12,732 nucleotides of DNA from Gammaproteobacteria bacterium (GTDB taxonomy: Bacteria; Pseudomonadota; Gammaproteobacteria; DSM-16500), in contig SCTP01000113.1 of NCBI GenBank assembly GCA_004322325.1, forward strand, positions 1-12,732, in the 5' to 3' direction. The notes below the pieces were generated by a model. That model had not been told where the DNA came from. It did not search any database and saw nothing but the letters and a program-made list of their open reading frames with translations. The number at the start of each line of letters is the position of its first letter. Position 1 is the first letter of the stretch. Both the position numbers and the translations under genes were made by a program. Shown here in pieces: positions 6,351-12,732 of the stretch.

Positions 6351-7883
6351 TCATCTTTCCGGACTAGTCGGGCTAGGCACATGGCACATATCATCTATAT
6401 TTAATTCTTCTATGTTTAATGGAGTATTTGGAGAACAAGGTTTGAAGAACATCAAGCTAAAATTAGAGTTAAAAATATTACTATCATGGAGTAATTTTTG
6501 GAAATCCTCTTGATGCTCTGTAATAAATTCATCAGCTTCTTTGGGATCAACACAGAAATTCGCCTCATTCGCTATGACGTTTGCAGCAATAAAATTCTCA
6601 ATTAACTCTTGCAAATTGGCATCGATACCATTCAAATGAATTCTTAGCCAGTCATTACCATCTTCATGTATTTCAACAAGACCCTGATGTTCCATTTCCT
6701 TCAGTGCCTCATGCAGCTCCTTCACGGAATATTCCTCACTCATTATTACTGCAACCTCTTTATTCTTCAGAAACTTATATTCACGCTGGACTTTTTCCCA
6801 ATTAATAATAGGCTCTTTTACTAGAGTGGTTGTGCCCTCAGCTATCAACTCAGAGAGAAAAACTTGATCAGATGCAGTTTTATTTTTTTCTTTAGAGCGC
6901 AATATCTTTCTTCCATCCTTATCTACAATATCCCTTCGGGTTATCAATTCATCCACCACCACAACCAACAGCTTCTTTTTAAGAGAAAACATGTCTCCCC
7001 TCGAAATGACCACTGTATTCTCTGATTTTTTCCATGAACTCTCTAAAGAATGATATTTACCTTTTTTATACTGTGATTTCCGCTTTTTTAAAGTATCCAT
7101 AAATGTAGCTGGGTCGTGGCAGCGCATTGTTACGGTAATGTCATCCCACGAAAGAATAGTAATTGTTTTATCAATCACTGATTTCCTCTCATCTGTAGCG
7201 ACCACTCTTTGGATAGCCGCTTCTAAAGAAGGGGGTAAACTATTATCATTACTATTATTTGATATAATCTTGTAATAAGCTAATAATTCCCTTTTAACGA
7301 AATCAAAAAATGCGTTTTCCGCCTCAAAAAAATCCTTATTCCGGTTAACTATCAAGACAAATTGACCTTCTTGTTGTGCATTCAACCACAAAACTCTAAC
7401 GTGCGGTTGATAAATACCTTCTTTATAATTTTTAAGTCGAGTACTGAGATGTTCTTTAAATTTTCTTATTTCATTCTTTTGTAAAAGAATTATTTCATCG
7501 CTACTGAACGTGATTGTAACGACATTCTTATTTTGTTTATCGCATTTTTTTTGTACCCAAGCATTAATGGGTGTAAATAAATCGACATCGCTTTGACAGA
7601 AAACCTGTATAACATCACCTTCCATGGATAGCATCAAATCACTAGGAAATAATGAAGCATTAATCATTTTTTGTAGACTAGTAAGGAGAGACATTAATTT
7701 CTGGTTAACATGCTCTATACCTATATCCATCTTTAACAACACAACATTTTTTATTTCACATGTTACTTTCACTTGCTCCCAATCAAAGATGACGGTCTTC
7801 TTAACTACTTTGGTTCTTTTCTTGGGTTGTTCTAAATCAGTTGCAACACTCTTATTTCGTTTTTTATGGATTGACGTATGCAT
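6351..7883 (-). CDS. Hypothetical 510-residue protein with internal repeats and an SV40-like basic motif
   Basis: I do not recognise this protein. The N-terminus is strongly basic, with KKRNK at 7-11 and PKKRTKV at 20-26. The second differs from the SV40 large T nuclear signal (PKKKRKV) at two positions, and together the clusters form a bipartite-like signal. The rest looks like four diverged units of about 85-115 residues starting near 31, 121, 239 and 358. Units 1, 3 and 4 open with W-(E/D)-x-(V/I): W35, W246 and W362. Units 2 and 3 align best, sharing F142/F261, R149/R268, Y153/Y272, G156/G275, Y158/Y277, W166/W284, R181/R295 and F185/F299. No membrane segment or signal peptide is seen. 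ATG 7883 has AAGG 7 bases upstream. The gene is clearly more AT-rich than alr and dnaB: single lines sampled by eye run from about 23 to 45 percent G+C. This suggests acquired or fast-evolving DNA. An effector acting in the host nucleus is a hypothesis only. Confidence 0.75.
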   Translation of the reverse strand: MHTSIHKKRNKSVATDLEQPKKRTKVVKKTVIFDWEQVKVTCEIKNVVLLKMDIGIEHVNQKLMSLLTSLQKMINASLFPSDLMLSMEGDVIQVFCQSDVDLFTPINAWVQKKCDKQNKNVVTITFSSDEIILLQKNEIRKFKEHLSTRLKNYKEGIYQPHVRVLWLNAQQEGQFVLIVNRNKDFFEAENAFFDFVKRELLAYYKIISNNSNDNSLPPSLEAAIQRVVATDERKSVIDKTITILSWDDITVTMRCHDPATFMDTLKKRKSQYKKGKYHSLESSWKKSENTVVISRGDMFSLKKKLLVVVVDELITRRDIVDKDGRKILRSKEKNKTASDQVFLSELIAEGTTTLVKEPIINWEKVQREYKFLKNKEVAVIMSEEYSVKELHEALKEMEHQGLVEIHEDGNDWLRIHLNGIDANLQELIENFIAANVIANEANFCVDPKEADEFITEHQEDFQKLLHDSNIFNSNFSLMFFKPCSPNTPLNIEELNIDDMCHVPSPTSPER

Positions 7884-7900
7884 AAATTGACCTTGTTATT

Positions 7901-7922
7901 TTTTATATATCTTTTATATATC
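7901..7922. repeat. Two perfect 11-bp tandem copies in an AT-rich upstream region
   Basis: TTTTATATATC is repeated exactly twice (7901-7911, 7912-7922) and a partial third copy follows. It occupies most of the 51-base gap between alr and the AT-rich 510-residue gene. Read on the minus strand it gives two TATATAAAA blocks, 18 to 40 bases before the ATG at 7883, so it may contain the -10 region of a separate promoter for that gene. No clear -35 was found. Confidence 0.5.
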
Positions 7923-7934
7923 TTATATTAATTA

Positions 7935-9017
7935 TTAATACCCCTTCACTTCCACCTTCGGCCGCGGCGTCATGCGCGTTAAGATTTCATACGCTAAGGT
8001 ATTGCTATGACGCGCTACTTGCTCAACTGGCAATCCTTTACCCCACAAGGTAACCGGATCACCTACTTGCGCTTGCGGCTGGTTACGCAAATCTACCGTC
8101 AGCATATCCATCGACACTCTACCCACTAGCGGGCAAAGTACCTCATTCACTAGAACCGGCGTGCCATTTTGCGCAAATTGCGGATAGCCATCACCATAAC
8201 CGACGCCCACTACCCCCACAGCCATATCTTCCGGCGCCACCCACGTACCGCCATAACCCACTTTTCCACCTCGCTTCACGTGAGTAATTGCAATGAGCCG
8301 TGACCACAGCGTCATCACAGGTTGCAAATCGTGGTCACGTCCCGTGACATTGGCAAAGGGAGAAGCTCCGTATAGCATCAAACCAGGACGAACCCAATCG
8401 CCATGCGCCTTTGGCCAAGCCAGAATACCTGCTGAATTGGCTAAACTGCGCGGACCAGGTAAATGGGCAACCGTTTGGGTAAAGCATTCGACTTGGTGGA
8501 GAGTCGCAAGACTATCTACCACATCCGCTTCAGCAAAATGCGTCATCAACCCAATCGGTTTTTTTACCGCAGGCGCTGCCATGAGACGCTCATAAATCGT
8601 TTCTATCTGAGCAGGATCGATTCCTAAACGATGCATGCCCGTATTAATCTTGAGCCAGATCGGAAAAGGCTGATCCACTTGCGCTTTTTCTAGCATCTCC
8701 ACGTGCGGTAAATGATGCACCACGAGTGTAAAATTATTCCTCGCTGCTTCTGCGATTTCATCGGCATAAAATAAACCTTCGATCAATACAATCGGCTGTT
8801 GTATGCCTGCTTCTCGCAATCGTATTCCTTCTTCCAGTGAAGCCACACCTAGCGCATCCGCTTGGTGTAGCGCTTGCGCCACTGGCACTACGCCATGACC
8901 GTAAGCATTCGCTTTCACCATCGCGATAATGGATCGGCCCGGCGCAATGGCACGTACGCGCTCAAGGTTATGCTTGAGTGCACGGGTATCGATGGTCATG
9001 AAAGTGGGACGGCTCAT
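7935..9017 (-). CDS. alr: Alanine racemase
   Basis: This PLP-dependent enzyme interconverts L- and D-alanine in the cytoplasm and supplies D-Ala for peptidoglycan. The 360-residue length is normal. MVKANAYGHG at 33-42 carries the PLP-binding lysine K35. KINTGMHRLG at 124-133 is the conserved barrel motif. VRPGLMLYGASP at 210-221 and the catalytic tyrosine Y256 in VGYGGTW complete the active site, and the C-terminal beta domain has GRVSMDM. ATG 9017 gives the usual MSRPT start. It sits 5 bases after the dnaB stop with no strong ribosome-binding site of its own, only an AGGG about 11 bases upstream inside dnaB, so translation probably depends on dnaB. dnaB-alr is a common gammaproteobacterial pairing. 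Confidence 0.97.
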   Translation of the reverse strand: MSRPTFMTIDTRALKHNLERVRAIAPGRSIIAMVKANAYGHGVVPVAQALHQADALGVASLEEGIRLREAGIQQPIVLIEGLFYADEIAEAARNNFTLVVHHLPHVEMLEKAQVDQPFPIWLKINTGMHRLGIDPAQIETIYERLMAAPAVKKPIGLMTHFAEADVVDSLATLHQVECFTQTVAHLPGPRSLANSAGILAWPKAHGDWVRPGLMLYGASPFANVTGRDHDLQPVMTLWSRLIAITHVKRGGKVGYGGTWVAPEDMAVGVVGVGYGDGYPQFAQNGTPVLVNEVLCPLVGRVSMDMLTVDLRNQPQAQVGDPVTLWGKGLPVEQVARHSNTLAYEILTRMTPRPKVEVKGY

Positions 9018-9022
9018 CGGCG

Positions 9023-10414
9023 TTAATACCCTGGTTGACGGATGAAATTTTCGAAACAGGTGTATTGCCCCATAAACGTCAAACGGACTTTGCCGATCGG
9101 GCCGTTACGTTGTTTAGCAATGATAATTTCGGCGGTGCCTTTATCAGGGGTTGCTTCATTATAAACCTCATCACGATAAATGAAGGCGATGAGATCCGCA
9201 TCTTGTTCAATTGCACCGGATTCGCGTAAATCAGACATGACGGGACGTTTATCAGCACGTTGTTCCAAACCGCGATTGAGCTGGGATAACGCAATCACGG
9301 GGACTTTTAATTCTTTCGCCAATGTTTTCAGCGAGCGAGAAATTTCTGAAATTTCTGCTGTACGATTTTCGTTAAAGCCAGGGACTTGCATCAATTGTAA
9401 ATAATCAACAACGATTAAACCTATCTGCCCATGCTCTTTCGCCACACGCCGCGCTCTTGCGCGCATTTCTGCGGGACTTAACGCAGGGGTGTCGTCGATA
9501 AAAAGTGGCGCATCAGATAACATGCTGACCGTGGAACTAATACGCGGCCAATCTTCGTCGGAGAGCTTGCCCGTACGAATGCGTAATTGATCAATGCGGC
9601 ACAGCGACGACAGCATACGCATGACGATGGCTTCACCTGGCATTTCCATACTGAAGATTAAGACGGGTAACCGACTTTTGATGGCAACGTGTTCGGCAAT
9701 ATTCATGGCGAGACCGGTTTTCCCCATTGAAGGTCGACCTGCAATGATGACGAGGTCAGAGGCTTGTAAGCCGGAGGTCATGTTATCGAGGTCATGATAG
9801 CCAGTGGGGACGCCTGTAATGGGAGTATTGGAGTGGAATAGTGTATCAATTCTATCCATTGTCTTGGCTAAAAATTCTTTTACATTGATGGGACCTGAAT
9901 TTTTAGCGCCTTGTTCAGAGATGGAGAACACACTACGTTCTGCTGCATCTAATAATTCGGTGATGCTACGACCTTGGGGGCTAAAGGCACTTTCTGTCAT
10001 GTCAGTGGCGGCCGCGATCAATTGCCGCAGGACAGAGCGCTCGCGCACGATATCGGCATAAGCCATGATGTTCGCTGCGCTGGGGGTATTGTTGGCCAGT
10101 TCAAAAAGATAAACTTCGCCGCCAACCTGGTCTAGCTCATGCAGTTCGCGTAAGGCTTCGGAGACGGTTAAGACATCAATTGGCTTACTTTGCTCAGACA
10201 ATCGCGCCATGGCACGGTAAATTAAGCGATGTTGCTGGCGGTAAAAATCATTCTCATGCAGACGATCGACCACATCGTCCCACGCACGATTATCTAGCAT
10301 TAAGCCACCCAGCACGGACTGCTCCGCCTCGATAGAATGAGGAGGGACTTTGACAGCCTGGGGGCTTATTGATCGACTTGAGGTTTGTCGTTTGGTAAGT
10401 AAAGCGTCATTCAT
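9023..10414 (-). CDS. dnaB: Replicative DNA helicase DnaB
   Basis: DnaB is the hexameric 5'-3' helicase of the replication fork. The 463-residue product has the N-terminal primase-interacting domain (PPHSIEAEQSVLGGL, about 24-38), a linker, and the RecA-like motor. The motor shows Walker A AGRPSMGKTG at 225-234, Walker B LIVVDYLQLM at 333-342 and SDLRESGAIEQDAD at 394-407. The motor is uninterrupted, so there is no intein. ATG 10414 gives the family-typical start; the nearest ribosome-binding site, AGGA, is rather far (13 bases). The 86-base gap to rplI holds a TCTAAT hexamer (minus strand, 10451-10456) that might be a -10 box, with only a poor -35, so dnaB may have a weak promoter besides read-through from the ribosomal genes. 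Confidence 0.98.
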   Translation of the reverse strand: MNDALLTKRQTSSRSISPQAVKVPPHSIEAEQSVLGGLMLDNRAWDDVVDRLHENDFYRQQHRLIYRAMARLSEQSKPIDVLTVSEALRELHELDQVGGEVYLFELANNTPSAANIMAYADIVRERSVLRQLIAAATDMTESAFSPQGRSITELLDAAERSVFSISEQGAKNSGPINVKEFLAKTMDRIDTLFHSNTPITGVPTGYHDLDNMTSGLQASDLVIIAGRPSMGKTGLAMNIAEHVAIKSRLPVLIFSMEMPGEAIVMRMLSSLCRIDQLRIRTGKLSDEDWPRISSTVSMLSDAPLFIDDTPALSPAEMRARARRVAKEHGQIGLIVVDYLQLMQVPGFNENRTAEISEISRSLKTLAKELKVPVIALSQLNRGLEQRADKRPVMSDLRESGAIEQDADLIAFIYRDEVYNEATPDKGTAEIIIAKQRNGPIGKVRLTFMGQYTCFENFIRQPGY

Positions 10415-10500
10415 AATGCATTTGCTGTCCTAATCGATAGTGTGACAAAAATTAGATACAGCAAATTTTCGCATTAATAAAGGGGATTGTCCAAACGGAT

Positions 10501-10953
10501 TTACCCTTCCCCTGTAATAGTTAATTTTACTGTTGCAGTGATATCACCTTCTAAGTCGATGATCACTTCATAATCACCCACCATACGGATAGTCCCTTCT
10601 GATAAGCGAACTTCACGCTTCTCCACATGAATGCCCGCCTTTTCCAAAGCTTCTGCAATATCACGTGTGCCGACGGAACCAAACAATTTGCCTTCTTCGC
10701 CTGCTTTCACAGCAAGGGTGATTGCTGGTGCCGCATTGATCACTTGCTGTCTTTCCAGGGCTTGCTTTTGTCGCTCAGCTGCTGCCTTTTCAAGCTCAGC
10801 ACGGCGTTCTTCAAACTTAGCCACGTTTGCCTTTGTTGCATACACGGCTTTACTTTGTGGAATTAAATAATTCCGCGCATAACCCGCTTTTACTTTTACC
10901 GTATCACCCAACACACCTAAGTTACGAATCTTTTCAAGTAAGATAACGTTCAC
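10501..10953 (-). CDS. rplI: 50S ribosomal protein L9
   Basis: L9 binds 23S rRNA at the base of the L1 stalk. The 150-residue product has the signature N-terminal domain (MNVILLEKI, then GDTVKVKAGYARNYLIP at 16-32), the long connecting helix rich in Ala, Glu and Lys at about 41-75, and the C-terminal RNA-binding domain with KLFGSVG at 89-95. Translation starts at a GTG (10953) preceded by a very strong GAGGGGG ribosome-binding site 7 bases upstream. The gene follows the membrane protein gene after a 41-base gap. Confidence 0.98.
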   Translation of the reverse strand: MNVILLEKIRNLGVLGDTVKVKAGYARNYLIPQSKAVYATKANVAKFEERRAELEKAAAERQKQALERQQVINAAPAITLAVKAGEEGKLFGSVGTRDIAEALEKAGIHVEKREVRLSEGTIRMVGDYEVIIDLEGDITATVKLTITGEG

Positions 10954-10994
10954 CGTCTTACCCCCTCTTTTTAATCAAAATGTCTATTAAACCT

Positions 10995-11915
10995 TTAAAC
11001 CTTATTGACCACCCGTTTACGCACATCCAGCCCTATATCTAACAAGGCGATAAGCGAGATAACCATCACACTAACCGGCCATGAAAAAATCAATGTAAGA
11101 TACAGCAACAAGACCCAAAACCATCGCGTGGGTGAGTGCATCAGTCCGAATAAATAATGGACGACGCTTAAACCCGCCGCGCAAAATAATAGATAAAGGA
11201 TGGGCATTATATCCAAAACTACGCTATTTCCCAAATAGGAAAGTACCAAGCTGATAACAAACAATACCCCCGCTAAGGGGCTTAAGCGAATATGGCATAG
11301 CTCGCGGCGTAAACTGCCGGGGCTAAATACCGTCGCTTGCCACCATCGCGCAGCAATGAGCTGTATGAGAGCGCTGAATAAAATAGCCGCTGTCATGAGG
11401 CCCGTTGCATACTCTTTAGTGGTATTGATCGCTTCAATTTGCGCCTCTGGGGTTTTGAATACACCTGTTGCCGTCTGTACTTCCTGGTAATAAGCTTGCA
11501 GCGCTTGCCCCCACCAGTCGGCGACGTTAGGGTTAATCAGGTGAATCACACTGACTATCAACACCCCCACCAACGCACTCACCTGGAAAATAGTGCTAAA
11601 AGTCGCTTGCTTACGCAGCATGACAGCCGTCACCCAGGTGAAGAAATTGCTTGCAATCGCCACCCCCATGGTTGCCCACGTCACCAGGGCGGCGGAAGGT
11701 TCCAATCGACCTGGGAGGAAGAAAACCATGGCGTACGGTAGCGTAGCAGCGATGGCCAGCATAGCGCCTTCGAGGATACTTTTCCGTAAAGTCACCAGCG
11801 CAGCAATCAAAATGCCAAGCGTGCCGATAACCGGTATAAACGTGATGGCAAATGTTAACACCACCGTTTGCCAACGGTGGGTTAACAAATAATTGGTTAT
11901 ACGCTGTAGCCGCAT
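10995..11915 (-). CDS. DUF2232 (YybS-like) integral membrane protein
   Basis: This is a polytopic inner-membrane protein of 306 residues. About eight hydrophobic spans are visible (roughly 17-41, 50-68, 75-99, 106-127, 168-190, 212-230, 232-256 and 264-294). Two features match the gammaproteobacterial DUF2232 family: FSPGSLRRELCHIRL (197-211) before the late spans, and the C-terminal spans ending in LDIGLDVRKRV. Its place between rpsR and rplI is the standard position for this family in Pseudomonas, Xanthomonas and Legionellales-type genomes. The molecular function is not established; a link to ribosomal or envelope physiology is only implied by context. ATG 11915 lies 12 bases after the rpsR stop with no convincing ribosome-binding site, so low or coupled translation is likely. 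Confidence 0.9.
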   Translation of the reverse strand: MRLQRITNYLLTHRWQTVVLTFAITFIPVIGTLGILIAALVTLRKSILEGAMLAIAATLPYAMVFFLPGRLEPSAALVTWATMGVAIASNFFTWVTAVMLRKQATFSTIFQVSALVGVLIVSVIHLINPNVADWWGQALQAYYQEVQTATGVFKTPEAQIEAINTTKEYATGLMTAAILFSALIQLIAARWWQATVFSPGSLRRELCHIRLSPLAGVLFVISLVLSYLGNSVVLDIMPILYLLFCAAGLSVVHYLFGLMHSPTRWFWVLLLYLTLIFSWPVSVMVISLIALLDIGLDVRKRVVNKV

Positions 11916-11927
11916 TCGATTTATCGA

Positions 11928-12155
11928 TTAATGTCTATCGCAAAAAGGCAATAAGGCCAAGTAACGAGCCAATTTTATTGCTTTTGCTAGTTTACGTTGA
12001 TAACCCGCTTTCGTACCAGTGATACGGCTAGGGACGATTTTGCCATTTTCCATGATAAATTTTCGCAGCAAATTGACATCTTTATAATCGATATCTTGCA
12101 TCTTATTTGCTGTAAAATAACACATTTTTTTACGACGATAATAGGTAGCCGCCAT
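11928..12155 (-). CDS. rpsR: 30S ribosomal protein S18
   Basis: S18 binds the 30S platform as a heterodimer with S6. The 75-residue length is normal and the sequence is classic: [14 protein letters not shown] near the start, [12 protein letters not shown] in the middle, [33 protein letters not shown] to the end. AGGAG, made by the last codons of rpsF, lies 8 bases before ATG 12155. A GTG immediately upstream (12158) would be 5 bases from AGGAG and would add one residue, so it cannot be excluded. The gene begins within a few bases of the rpsF stop, so S6 and S18 should be made at matched levels. Confidence 0.97.
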   Translation of the reverse strand: MAATYYRRKKMCYFTANKMQDIDYKDVNLLRKFIMENGKIVPSRITGTKAGYQRKLAKAIKLARYLALLPFCDRH

Positions 12156-12158
12156 CAC

Positions 12159-12578
12159 TTATTCTCCTGCTCTAGATTCATCATCTTCTTTCTTAGAAGC
12201 TTCAACCACGGGCATTTCTGCATCACTACGGCTATCTTTTTCCTTCATCATTGGAGATGGTTCGGTAATAGCACGTTCGGTACGCAGGACCATGTTGCGG
12301 ATAACAGCGTCGTTGTAACGGAAGTTATCGCTGAGCTCGTCTATCGTTGCTTGGTTGCATTCGATATTCATGAGCACATAGTGGGCTTTCATCACCTTGT
12401 TGATGGGGTAAGCCAACGGCCGACGGCCCCAGTCTTCAAGACGGTGCATTTTGCCTTTGTGTTGAGAAATCAAGTTGGTATAACGTTCGATCATGGCGGG
12501 CACTTGCTCGCTTTGATCAGGATGGACTAAAAATACGACTTCATAATGCCGCATCGTTTCACTAGCAGTTTGCTTCAT
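12159..12578 (-). CDS. rpsF: 30S ribosomal protein S6
   Basis: S6 partners S18 on the 30S platform. The 139-residue protein contains [41 protein letters not shown] and [10 protein letters not shown], all close to the enterobacterial sequence, followed by an acidic, lysine-containing tail. The usual gammaproteobacterial start (MRHYE) is an internal Met at residue 9. However, the only strong ribosome-binding site, GAGAGGAG, ends 5 bases before the upstream ATG 12578, so an 8-residue N-terminal extension (MKQTASET) is likely real. It is the first gene of the ribosomal cluster, behind a promoter and a structured leader. Confidence 0.97.
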   Translation of the reverse strand: MKQTASETMRHYEVVFLVHPDQSEQVPAMIERYTNLISQHKGKMHRLEDWGRRPLAYPINKVMKAHYVLMNIECNQATIDELSDNFRYNDAVIRNMVLRTERAITEPSPMMKEKDSRSDAEMPVVEASKKEDDESRAGE

Positions 12579-12592
12579 AAAAGCTCCTCTCG

Positions 12593-12635
12593 GTTTAAGT
12601 AGCTTGACCCAACGGGGGCAAGCAAGGAGTTAAAC
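12593..12635 (-). promoter_or_regulatory. Structured rpsF mRNA leader, possible S6:S18 autoregulatory element
   Basis: On the minus strand the leader folds into a nested hairpin. The outer stem is GTTTAA/TTAAAC (12630-12635 with 12593-12598), then an internal loop. A GCTTG/CAAGC stem follows (12619-12623 with 12602-12606), and an inner CCC/GGG stem is closed by a three-base loop. It ends just before the ribosome-binding site of rpsF, with CCGAG directly after the outer stem. S6:S18-binding leaders are known upstream of rpsF in many bacteria. The pairing is seen directly; assignment to that regulatory class is inference, and I could not verify the exact consensus. Confidence 0.5.
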
Positions 12636-12653
12636 TTGGTTTTAAGGGGGCTA

Positions 12654-12682
12654 ATTTTACGGGAATGGAGAATAGGATGCAA
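12654..12682 (-). promoter_or_regulatory. Sigma70 promoter of the rpsF cluster
   Basis: On the minus strand TTGCAT (-35, 12677-12682) and TAAAAT (-10, 12654-12659) are separated by exactly 17 bases, and each matches consensus at four or five of six positions. Transcription would begin near 12647 and include the whole leader hairpin. The distance to rpsF and the absence of another gene in between support it as the main promoter for rpsF through alr. Confidence 0.6.
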
Positions 12683-12732
12683 CCTGGTTTGATTTATTTA
12701 AGGTGTTATTAAGCTTCTTTTGCTAACATGTG

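Noticed and set aside
9023..10414. Intein in dnaB, a common insertion host
   Set aside because: The Walker A and downstream motor motifs are contiguous and the total length is normal.
11997..12530. Plus-strand open frame of 177 codons, rich in His and Phe
   Set aside because: It is antisense to rpsR and rpsF. The composition is what results from reading Lys/Glu/Asp-rich ribosomal genes backwards.
12709..12732. End of another minus-strand gene (frame ending LAKEA then TAATAA)
   Set aside because: Only seven codons are visible, too few to show coding or identity. It is plausible as the tail of an upstream gene.

Overview
The window looks like a piece of a gammaproteobacterial chromosome, probably from a host-associated Legionellales-like lineage (Coxiella, Legionella, Rickettsiella or Aquicella type). 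The basis is the gammaproteobacterial S6, S18, L9, DnaB, Alr and RadA sequences, the order rpsF-rpsR-DUF2232 membrane protein-rplI-dnaB-alr, a moderate G+C content by eye, and several proteins with eukaryote-like or effector-like features placed between housekeeping genes. The lineage is inferred, not proven.

Layout. Bases 1-2027 (minus) hold most of a short-type purL, cut off by the window edge. Next on the minus strand are an unrecognised multi-span membrane protein (2093-3115) and a GNAT acetyltransferase (3185-3631). The strand then switches. radA (3738-5099, plus) overlaps by 4 bases a gene for a secreted eukaryote-type phosphatidylinositol phospholipase C-like protein (5096-6346). Four bases further on, in convergent orientation, ends an AT-rich gene for a 510-residue protein of unknown function (6351-7883, minus). 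It has diverged internal repeats and an SV40-like basic motif near its N-terminus. From 7935 to 12578 (minus) runs the compact cluster alr, dnaB, rplI, DUF2232 membrane protein, rpsR and rpsF, read in the order rpsF first. A sigma70-like promoter and a structured leader precede rpsF.

How the genes work together. rpsF, rpsR and rplI encode ribosomal proteins, dnaB the replicative helicase and alr the source of D-alanine for peptidoglycan. radA serves recombination and branch migration, and purL serves purine synthesis. The accessory genes (2093-3115, 5096-6346, 6351-7883) share no recognisable pathway with these. Their features (membrane-spanning hydrophobic blocks, a secreted Ca-type PLC with a lectin-like tail, and a possible nuclear localisation signal) would fit host interaction, but that is a hypothesis from sequence alone. 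No tRNA, rRNA, CRISPR array, insertion sequence or intein was seen. No gene-free stretch exceeds 160 bases.
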